Shown: positions 54,599 to 64,000 of the stretch, piece after piece
Layout of the letters: each line of letters opens with the position of its first letter
Numbering within the stretch: position 1 is the stretch's first letter
Origin: Neocallimastix lanati (nom. inval.)
Taxonomy: Eukaryota; Neocallimastigomycota; Neocallimastigomycetes; Neocallimastigales; Neocallimastigaceae
DNA length: 64,000 bases
Direction: 5' to 3'
Assembly: GCA_016946835.1 (NCBI GenBank)
Contig: JACVTC010000032.1
Coordinates: forward strand, 341,001 to 405,000
Notes under the pieces: generated by a model
What the model saw: the letters and a program-made list of their open reading frames with translations, nothing else
Told to the model about the DNA's origin: nothing
Database searches by the model: none
Made by a program: the position numbers and the translations under genes

Positions 54599-55936
54599 TT
54601 ATATAATTTTTATTTATTGTATAATTAAAATATATAATATAATTAACCCAATTTTTATTTAAATAATTATATAAATATATATAAATATATATAATTATTA
54701 AATAATAGCTAAAGAAAGTAAGTATAATAAAAAATTTTCTATGTTACGAATATAAATAAATATATATATATATATATTTTTTTAATTATTATTTGGTACT
54801 AATTCATTATTTGCTTTCCTATTCTCAACTCACAAAAACTAGCTTATAATTTAATTAATGATGAATTCTTTAAATTGAGACAATTTATGGTAGAAGTAAT
54901 AAAGATTTCTCAAACAAGAAAAGCAACAAAAGTAGGAGAAATAGGACAATTACCAACAGGTATTGACGAACAACAATTCATAAAGAAAACTAATATGACT
55001 ACAACTAGCTATAATACCTTAACAAATAAAAGAAATGAAATTAACATCATTAAAAAAAATATTAAGAATATTAAAAAACAATTTGAAACCTTTAGATTTG
55101 ATAATTTGCAAAATATAAATAAACTTAAATGTTTAGTATCTTTACTTAGCCAAATAAATCCAACTACTCCATCAGAACAAAGACAATTATTGGTAAATGA
55201 AAAGAATGCTTTGAATCTTCAATCTGAAAAAATTAAAAATAAATTAAAAGAACTTCGTTTATTATTAGAATCAATTGGTGCGGACGTGTCAAGAAAATGC
55301 AATCCAAAGATAGCAGTTATGAATTATGTCAAAAACGAAATTAAAATGATTAATTCTGAAACCCAACAATTTTCTGAAACAGTAAGAAATGTTAATGTCA
55401 ATTGGAAGGGAATATGGGAAAAAGAATTACAAGAAATTGTATCTGAACAAAAAATATTGAAATCTAATATTGAGAATTCAGTTGAATTCGAAGATGAATG
55501 TAATACTTTATCTGATGGTTTCAGCGTCATTTTAAAAGTATTATCTATACAAAAAGAAAAAAAAGAATTTAAAATGGAAAATGTCTTTGATCCTGAGGAA
55601 TTAAAAGAATCTGGATTATATAGTGGATTAATGAATGAAATTAAATTAGTAACTGATGAAGAATCATCCTCAAAAAGATTAGAAGCAATTGAGAAAGCAA
55701 TGAAGATTCAAGAAATTATTCGTGAAAACTCTAGCAAAAATGAATTTGAAGTTGAATTAAGTAACTTTATCGAAAGTAATAAATATAAAATAAACAAAAA
55801 TGTAATGGAATTTGAAAATCAACAAAAAGCTAAAAAAGATGAAATACTTAAGGAAATATGGAAAAGTGAACATGATAATAGCTCAGCAACCTCTAATAAT
55901 GAAGTCTCGAGTCAAGCTAATATTCCTGCAATGTAA
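50516..55936 (+). CDS. BUD6: Bud6/Aip3-type actin-interacting polarity protein
   Basis: Nine exons in matching phase: 50516-51461, 51597-51827 (an alternative donor lies at 51789), 51940-52200, 52299-52484, 52568-52651, 52759-52926, 53128-54270, 54709-54717, 54843-55936; about 1373 residues. In yeasts Bud6 is a polarisome component that binds actin monomers and stimulates formins at growth sites. Seen: an N-terminal helical region (residues 1-130, including LLAEICQWTKESNKA); Ser/Pro-rich linker; residues about 393-480 GFNIFLQYKGETKKAFVNKE..KIYINNQNKINLFYEL, which is the AIP3 ubiquitin-like start (usual text FLQYG..TKKA..F..IYIKD..FYEL); a long coiled-coil-like, Asn/Glu/Lys-rich region (about 630-1000); and a conserved C-terminal core with FFKLRQFMVEVIKISQTRK and VNWKGIWEKELQEIVSEQK. 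The last block is the family's most diagnostic segment. Exons 2-6 all begin after a phase-1 junction, mostly recreating a Glu codon. It is longer than yeast Bud6 (about 790 residues) because of the linkers. Confidence 0.88.
54427..54598. repeat. (TTA)n array in a BUD6 intron
   Basis: About 55 TTA/ATT triplets with a few A insertions, within the intron between 54270 and 54709. Confidence 0.93.
54709..54717 (+). other. Probable 9-nt micro-exon of BUD6
   Basis: CTAAAGAAA is bounded by ATAG on the left and GTAAGT, the strongest donor in the gene, on the right. Including it adds Lys-Glu and one residue change while keeping phase 1; skipping it also keeps the frame, so both mRNA forms would encode intact protein. 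Confidence 0.55.
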
Positions 55937-56270
55937 ATTTATAATTAAACATTTAATTAATCTAACAACTTATACCATTTATTATATTGTTATACTGTTA
56001 TAGAATATATATATATATTGCTATTAAATTGTTTTTTTAATGTAATGGATTATTATTTTGTAATAAAAAAAAAAAAAAAAAAGCTTATAATTTATTATAT
56101 AAGAAAACCTATTATAAAATAATTTTTTAATGATTAATAAGTATTTTAATAATTTAATTTATATAAAAATAAATTTTATTAATAAATAATAAATACTACC
56201 AAATATAAAAAATAAATTGATATAAATTTTATTATTATTATTATTATTGTGATTGTTATGTTATTATTAT

Positions 56271-56350
<80 letters not shown>

Positions 56351-56502
56351 TATAATTTGAATATTTGATAACTTGTTTTTTATTAATATTAAATTATCAA
56401 TTTTTAATATTCACATCGTTTCAAAAATCACGTATAAAAACATGAAAGTTTAAAAAATTAATAAGACATAATTAATTATAAAGTCAAAAAGGATAAAATT
56501 TG

Positions 56503-56545
<43 letters not shown>

Positions 56546-56660
56546 AAATGTAGGAACTATAGGAAATATACAATATTAGTAAAATATAATAAATATTTAA
56601 AATAAAAAAAAAACAAAAGCAAATCATAATTGATTAATACTACCATTTTTATTTTAACTT

Positions 56661-56720
<60 letters not shown>

Positions 56721-59100
56721 AAAAAAGAAATATTTATATTTATATTCTTTTATATGAATAATGAATGGAATTACATAAATTAATTAGTTGAAAATTATTT
56801 TTTTTTTTAAGAAAGTTGATTTTAAAACGGTGTTATTTACATCTTAATTTTACAAGTATTTTATTAATATATAAATAATTAATAATTATTTATATATTTT
56901 GAAATATTTAATTAATTAATATTTGTCAATTTATTCAGTTCATTTTAAATATAATATATAATTTATATAAAAAATAACAAAATTAATATTCCAATAATAG
57001 TATTTATTTTCTTTTCATAAAAAAAATTTATTTATAAAAATGTTTCTTTTTAAATATAATAATTACAAATAAGAAAAAAAAAACTTAGTTATATAATTAT
57101 GATAAAAATGCATCTGATATAGATAATTTCAATTCATTAATATTCTAGTAGTAACTATAATAATTACAATAATTATAATAATTTTAATAATTAGTATTAA
57201 TAATTATTATTACTATTATTACTATAGTAACACAAATACTAACACCTACAATAATAATATTTCTACAAAAATTAATAACTATAGTAATAATACTAGTTCC
57301 AGCAAAATTAAAAGACATTCAAGTAAATAAAGGTTTTTCTTTAGTTTCAGATAGTATAGTACTTGGATTATCAAGTCATACTTTAATTAAATTTGCTTAT
57401 GCCCAGTCCAGAGATTACAAATTTTACAACTACAACCTATAATACCAGCCATATAATTTCTGCATTCAATACTATAACAAAAGAGTAAGGCATTATAAGA
57501 ATTACACTAATTTTATATTATTATACTTTCCAAAACCTTTTATATTTCATGTTTTTTATAACACTTTAAATATTAAAAAAAAAGTTTAATTTTTAAATTT
57601 ATATTGATTTACTTTTATTGGGAATCATATTTAAATATAAATAATATATTCTTGAACTTTATTTATATAAATCAACTCTAATAATAAACACTATTATTAT
57701 TAAAATATTTAACTTTTTACTAAAAAAGACTTACTAAATAATAAATGATATTAATATATTAATATATTATTAATTATATTATAATATAAGGATTAATTTT
57801 AATATAGCATACTTATTAATATATTAAATATTATTAAAATTATTATAAGTTACCGTTCAAAAAATTGTTTTTTTTTTTTTTTTAATAAATAAAATAAATA
57901 TATTAAATATAAATATATTAATTTAATCATAAACTTAATATATAACTGATATATTATAATATAATTTTTCAATACATTATTTTTAAACAATTTATTAATA
58001 TACATAATTTTATATATTTTAAAAAATACAATAATTAATCGTAATATTAAAATATATATTAAAATATTGAATAATAAAATAAAATAAAAGAAACATATTT
58101 TTTTTTTTTTAAAATATATTTAATCATATATTTCAATGGAGAATTAATATAATTAATTTATTCGTTAATATTATTCAATAAAAATATAATAGCAACTATT
58201 ATTTATTAATTATGAAATAAAATAAATATTTTTTTTTATTTTTTAAATTATTAATATTAATTACATAAATTTTATTATTATTAATTATTTTTGATACCAT
58301 TACTATTTATATGATATACAATTTATAATAATTCAATATAAATATATTAAGTATATTTATAATTATTTAATTATTAAATTTTACTAAAAATTTTTAAATT
58401 TTGACTTCCAGGTTCCATGATAATTTTTTTAAATCGAAGATTTATGAAAAAATAAAAGAGAAACATTGAAGCATTTTATGGTTTAGTTTCTTTTTATTTT
58501 TTGGATATCTTTTAGTATTCTATATATATATAAATAAAAATATATATATATTAATGTGTGAATAATTAATAATTAATAATCTTAAAAAGTAACATGGAAT
58601 CATAAAACAAAATTCTATAAATTCTTGTATTTTTTATTTATTTCTTATATATATATTCATTTAAATATTTTAATTATTTTTTCAATCTTATTTTTTTTTC
58701 AAATTAATATAAGTAATTTAGATTAAATTTACTATTAATAAAGGTAAAAATAAAAAAAAAAAAAATGAAATAAAATAAAGATTTTTGTAATTTTTGTTTA
58801 TAATTTGAAAATAAAATTATATTAATAGATATTCTAATTATATACATTTCTAAATATTTCTTAATTATTATAATTATTATTATAATTTTTATATTGTTTT
58901 ATTATTATTGAAATCATTTTAATTATTTGATAAATATTGAACTCTCTTTTTGAATTTATATTCATATATATTTTTTATTTCTTTTAAATTTTTATTAATG
59001 AAATGGTGTTATTTAAAATAAAATAATATACATTTCAATCTCTATTTGATAATATTATAAAGATAATTTAATTTAATAATAATAATAATAAATAAAAAAT
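55937..59100. other. AT-rich intergenic DNA
   Basis: 3' flank of BUD6 and 5' flank of the last gene. (TTTA)n at 56275-56350, poly(A) at 56503-56542 and 56667-56715. Bases 57180-57490 are less biased and have short protein-like frames (plus strand NTNTYNNNISTKINNYSNNT, then IKRHSSK; minus strand ..ECRNYMAGIIGCSCKICNLW..) but with stops, so they may be a coding relic. No intact gene found. Confidence 0.55.
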
Positions 59101-60120
59101 ATGAATTTTCAACAAAATCCAATGGGACAAATGCAGAACACAAATGTCCCAGTTAATTCAAATTCGACAATGACTACTGCACAATTACAACAACAGTACC
59201 ATCAGCAAATGAAAATGCAAGCTTATGTTGCAAAACAAGAACATGGAAAAAAAGAATTAGAAGCAACTAGAAAAGAAGAAGGTTTTTCTTTAATATATAA
59301 TGTTGACGGAAATAATCCTGTCAGTAATTTATCAACTGTAAATGCACCTGAATCTGACGAAAAATTAATTGAAGTTAAAGAAATATTACATAATAAATTT
59401 AACGAAACTAATGATAAAACACTAAAAAACAATTTTCCAACATCTTCAGCATCACAAATACAAATACCAACAATAACAATATCTACACCTTCAGAAAGTT
59501 CAACTTCCTCAAATGATAAAGTAAAGCAATCTTCTGAAAAAAATGCAACTACTAAAAATGTAAATGATAAAAAACAAAATCATGAACATAGAAAAAGTCA
59601 TAGATTATCAAGTCATGGTCACAGGCTTTCAAGTCATGGTCATAGATTATCAAGTCATGGTCATAGACTTTCTAGTCATAGATTATCAAAACATAGACAT
59701 TCTAGAAGTTCAATTGATGAAAAACGTCAACATCATAGAAGTCATTTAGGTTCTTCATCCAAAGCTGAGGAAAGTGATAAAGAACATAGTGAAAAAGCAA
59801 CTAAATCATTAAATGTAAGTAGTCATGAGCATCGTAAAAGTAGAAGAGTTTCAAGATTAAGAGATTCAGAAAGAAGACATAGTCATCATCATAGACCTAA
59901 AAGTCACCATTATGGAAATGAAAGTATTGCTAGTGCAGAATCACATACAACTGATGGAAATAAATCAAAAAGTGAAGGGGATGTTAAATTTCCTCCAAGA
60001 TATAGTTCACATGTCAATCCAGATAATGTAAATATAAATATATATAATTATAATAAAAAATTTATATATTGTAAATATAATTTTATTTTTTACTAATACT
60101 TATTTAAATATTTTTTTAAT

Positions 60121-60175
<55 letters not shown>

Positions 60176-63100
60176 AATTACGAAAATTATTTAACGAACT
60201 TTTTAATAAATATAAAAGTATGTTGATATTAATTTATTGAGTCGAAGTGAATGTGCTCGAAAAACAGTATCAGATATTATTGAAGGAAATAATTTTAACT
60301 ATGATAATTTAAATAAAACAAAACTTAATGTGATAGGATTTAGAATAATTAACAGTGATCCATCTCTACATTCCACATCAGTTCATATTATAAAAGTTCC
60401 TAAACATTCATCTCTTGAGTGTAAAACTAGTAGTATTGTTTTAAAGTCATCAACTATTAATACCCATGAAAATAAAGATAATATTTATATTAATTTATTA
60501 AAAGTAAGAGTTAATCCAAAAGAAGAAGAAAAGGTTATAGTAGATATGATTAGTAGTACTATTATTAAAGTAATGAATTATTTATCGAATGATGCAAATA
60601 AGAAAGAAAAAACACAATCACCAATAGATCCAACCTCAAAAAATAATATTATGACTATATGTTTCGAAGCATGGAGTCCAAAAAAATTACTTGAATTTAA
60701 GCCAAAGCATCAATCTGAAATCAATGAAATTGGTATTAAAGATAATCCATATGATAGTCATAAGCAATTTTATGTTGAAAAGTTAAGCGAATTAATAAAA
60801 AGTGAAAAAGAGAAAAATATTATGATTTTTATATCCGAAAGTAAAATTCAAAATAATCAAGCTCCTACTATTCAAAATAAGTCGATTGAAGATATAAAAT
60901 TGCCTCCAAGATTAGAAAGTCAATCATTTAAAGAAGTATATAATAAATATCAAAATACAACTGGTGAAAATATAGAAGTTTCATCTTTATTTGGTGACGA
61001 CAAATCCCAAAATAATGAACTTACAAAAACAAATAATAATCTTGATTATTTAGTAGTACCAAAAATTACTATTATTTCTGCATCGAAAGATGAAGCAGAT
61101 GATAAACCTGATATGGATAAAATTAAAAAGCATAGAGAAAGTAGAAGACCAGTTAGTACAATGGATCATGAAAGTAGAAGGAAAAGTAGAATACCAGGAA
61201 GTTCATCTGAAAGATTAAATAGTAAAGAAAGGGAAAAAAGAGATTCAAGAAGTAAAGAAAGAGATAGCAGTAGAGGAAGAGATAGTGTTAGAAGAAGTAG
61301 TAAAGATAGAGATAGTGTAAGGAGAAGTAGTAAAGATAGAGGAAGTAGTAAAGATAGGAGAAGTAGTAAAGATAGAGGAAGTAGTAGAGATAGAAGTAAT
61401 AGTAGAGATAGAAGTAATAGTAGAGATAGAAGTAGTAGTAGAGACCGCAAATCTCCAAAATTAGATGAAAAAGATCAAAAATCAAAAGGTCCAATCATTA
61501 TTAAAAAAGAAAAAGGAAGATTAATGAACAAGCTGGGTCAAAAGCCATATAGAGTATCTCAACTTTCAACCAATATACTTACCATACCAGACTCTGATTC
61601 AGAAAGTGATAGTAATGACAAAGATAAAAAAGATGAAAACAAATCAAAAAGAGTATCTACAATTGTAGAAGAAGAAGAGGATGATGACGATAAACCACTT
61701 GCTCAAATTGGAAATAACAATAAACCACTACCAGTACCAAATATTAATGGAAATTCATCCAATACCATCCAAAATAATAATAACAATAATAATTCAGAAA
61801 ATACTAACATGAATAATATAAACAATATGAATAATATGAATAATACGAATGGTATGAATAATATGAATGGTATAAATAATATGAATAATATGAATGGTAT
61901 GAATAATATGAATAATATGAATAATATGAATAATATGAATAATATGAATAATATGAATAATATGAATGGTATGAATAATATGAATAATATGAATAATATG
62001 AATAATATGAATAATATGAATGGTATGAATAATATGAATAATATGAATGGTATGAATAATATGAATGGTATGAATGGTATGAATGGTATGAATAATATGA
62101 ATGGTATGAATAATATGAGTAATATGAATAATATGAATAATATGAATAATATGAATGGTATGAATAATATGAATAATATGAATGGTATGAATAATATGAA
62201 TAATATGAATGGTATGAATAATATGAATAGCATGAATAATATGAATGGTATGAATAATATGAATAACATGAATAATATGAATAACATGAATAATATGAAT
62301 AACATGAATAACATGAATAATATGAATAATATGAATAATATGAATAATATGAATAATATGAATAACATGAATCACATGAATAACATGAATAACATGAATA
62401 ACATGAATAATATGAATAATATGAATAACATGAATAATATGAATAACATGAATAATATGAATAATATGAATAATATGAATAACATGAATAATATGAATAA
62501 CATTAATAATATGAATAACATGAATAATATGAATAACATGAATAATATGAATAATATGAATAATATGAATAATATGAATGGTATGAATGGTATAAATAAT
62601 ATGAATATGAATAATTCAGATAATAATATGAATAATCTAAAAGGAAATACAATGTTTAGTCAATATAGCAATAATAGTATTCCATCAAGTGATGTTTCTA
62701 AAATTCCAAAAAAGAAAAATAAGTATAAACTTGGATCAAATTCTACTGTTGTTGAAAGCACCCAAAATTATGAACAAATTTATAATAATAATAATAACAA
62801 TAATAATAATAATAATAATTTATTATCAAATGTTCAAACATCATCAAACCAAACTGGAAATATGAATTTATTACCAGTAAATAACTTTACTAATTCATCA
62901 AATCCAGTAATATCGCCAATTAATACAACACCACCATCATTAGATTTTAAAACACATGTAATATCAGATAATGATACTTCAGGTATTAATTTATCAGACG
63001 TATTAGAGCATTTTAATTTAAATGAAAATAAATCACCTCAGATGACTCCATTATCTAATTCTACTGTTTTAGATAATAAGAAAAATATACAAAGTGAAAT

Positions 63101-64000
63101 TAATACTATAGGCAATGGTATTGCTAAAATAGACCTTAAAGATCAAACCAGAAATCCTAATGATGATTTATTTGCTCTAGGAGATGATCTTTTAAACAAT
63201 ACTATTAAACAAGCAATATTTTCTGACTGGGATATGAATGATAAAAAAGAAAATACAACAAATGTTAATAAGACCTCATCTAATGATTTGAATTTAATGT
63301 CTGGTATGAATGAGTTTAATTCAACTAATATCAATAATAATAATAATATTCAAGGTAACTCAATAATATATAAATCAAAATATCATATAAAAATTTTTGA
63401 TTATTTATTGTATTAAAAAAGATAATAATAAAAATAAAAAAAAAAATAGAAATTAAATATTAACATAATATTTATATTTTTATTACACATTTTATTATAG
63501 TTTCAATGATGAGTCCATCAAATTTTATGAATCTAGGCAATGCCGTTGCTTTCCAATCTGAAGCAATGAGTAGTCCAACAATGAGTAGTCCAGCATTAAG
63601 TAATGCTAGTGATAGTATTCGTCCCATATCTAAAGTTAAACCCAAAAGAAAGCATAATAGACACAGGTCAACAAGATCAATTAGTAGTACTATGTCTGGT
63701 GGAAATTCATCTACATTCTCTAAAAATGAGCCATTCCCATTCCATAATATGAATCCAGGAAGTCCAGGATTAAATAGTAATATAAATTCAGGAAGTCCAG
63801 GATTATATAGTAATAAAAATCCAGGTAGCCCTGGATTAAGTAATATAAGTATTGGAAGCCCAAGACTTCAACAAAAAAATAATATGAATTCACCTCTAAT
63901 CCAACAACAACAGCAACAGCAACAAAATATTAATGATCCTCAATATCAATATAAATTGCGTCAATCTCAACAAATAAAGATGCAATGGCAGAAGCAATTA
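59101..64000 (+). CDS. Large low-complexity protein with His/Ser, Ser/Arg and Asn-Asn-Met repeats (3' end outside window)
   Basis: Three exons visible: 59101-60027, 60219-63354, 63501-64000 (continuing past the window); over 1500 residues. The phase-0 junction at 60027/60219 uses acceptor ATAAAAG, which lets the frame run in from TATGTTGATATT. Exon 1: Gln/Met-rich N-terminus, a possible conserved patch KKELEATRKEEGFSLIYNVD (about residues 50-69), then four HRLSSHG units and other His/Ser/Arg-rich text (about 165-205). Exon 2: a more ordinary folded-looking segment (about 315-520, e.g. KLNVIGFRIINSDPSLHSTS and IMTICFEAWSPKKLLEF), an acidic/basic linker, an SR/RD-type repeat of Ser-Arg-Asp-Arg units (about 620-720), the NNM array (about 840-1107) and Asn-rich text. 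Exon 3: SPGL repeats and poly-Gln (8 Q). SR-type repeats suggest a nuclear RNA-related role, but I recognise no catalytic domain and assign none. Confidence 0.75.
59595..59690 (+). repeat. 21-bp coding repeat (HRLSSHG units)
   Basis: Three to four tandem 21-base units encoding H-R-L-S-S-H-G, followed by HRLSSHRLSKHRHS. In-frame within exon 1 of the large protein. Confidence 0.9.
61215..61445 (+). repeat. Ser/Arg/Asp coding repeat
   Basis: AGTAGTAAAGATAGA and AGTAGAGATAGA-type units encode SSKDR, SRDR and NSRDR. Arg is coded by AGA/AGG nearly throughout, and Ser mostly by AGT, giving a purine-rich strand. In-frame in exon 2. Confidence 0.9.
61808..62610 (+). repeat. 9-bp coding minisatellite (Asn-Asn-Met)n with Gly variants
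   Basis: About 88 units of AATAATATG, with AATGGTATG (Asn-Gly-Met) variants. Up to about 62255 nearly all Asn codons are AAT and Gly variants are frequent. From about 62260 to 62580 many units are AATAACATG and Gly variants are absent, so two sub-arrays with different history are visible. The array keeps the frame perfectly. Confidence 0.95.

Noticed and set aside
61703-62375. Two long minus-strand open frames of about 190-220 codons (Ile/His/Leu/Phe repeats)
   Set aside because: They are the antisense of the NNM minisatellite; any 9-bp unit array without stops gives open frames in other phases.

Overview
This is eukaryotic nuclear DNA, extremely AT-rich. Intergenic DNA and introns are mostly A/T homopolymers, trinucleotide and pentanucleotide repeats, and genes have many short AT-rich introns with GT..AG ends. 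The gene set (14-3-3, proteasome alpha-7, a Bud6/Aip3 polarity protein, an RGS protein, a class C seven-helix receptor with a beta-helix ectodomain) points to a fungus. The base composition, N/Q-rich proteins and receptor type best fit an anaerobic gut fungus (Neocallimastigomycota). That placement is inference; no rRNA or other phylogenetic marker lies in the window. No tRNA, rRNA or CRISPR was found.

Layout. 3-314: 3' end of a 14-3-3 gene. 1000-8650: a graveyard of non-LTR (LINE) elements, with one nearly full reverse-transcriptase ORF carrying two in-frame TAA stops and a frameshift, followed by at least five truncated fragments. Three fragments keep the same 3'-terminal stem-loop plus poly(A). 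9324-11797 (minus): nine-exon proteasome alpha-7 subunit (PSMA3/PRE10), 255 aa, reconstructed with every phase matching. 12512-19064 (minus): 21-exon gene for a predicted 1128-aa receptor with signal peptide, beta-helix-like ectodomain, Cys-rich EGF-like stalk and class C GPCR 7TM domain. 19065-27994: about 9 kb without a recognisable gene, including a nearly exact 213-bp tandem duplication. 27995-29848: RGS-domain protein. 29849-34630: repeat-rich intergenic DNA. 34631-41030 (minus): decayed Ty1/copia LTR retrotransposon. 42282-43883: two-exon single-pass membrane protein of unknown family with a triplicated motif. 45412-47571 (minus): three-exon AlkD-like DNA alkylation repair protein with large insertions. 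48395-48840: GC-richer, hairpin-rich island of unknown nature. 50516-55936: nine-exon BUD6/AIP3 gene with a probable 9-nt micro-exon. 59101-64000 (runs off the end): very large low-complexity protein with His/Ser, Ser/Arg and Asn-Asn-Met repeats.

The receptor and the RGS protein lie about 9 kb apart and belong to the same general pathway (heterotrimeric G-protein signalling). Bud6 would act on formin-driven actin polarity, the proteasome subunit on protein turnover, and the AlkD-like protein on alkylated bases. Nothing suggests co-transcription; each gene appears independent. Exon models were built by hand from splice signals, phase continuity and family similarity, so boundaries may be off by a few bases where signals are ambiguous.
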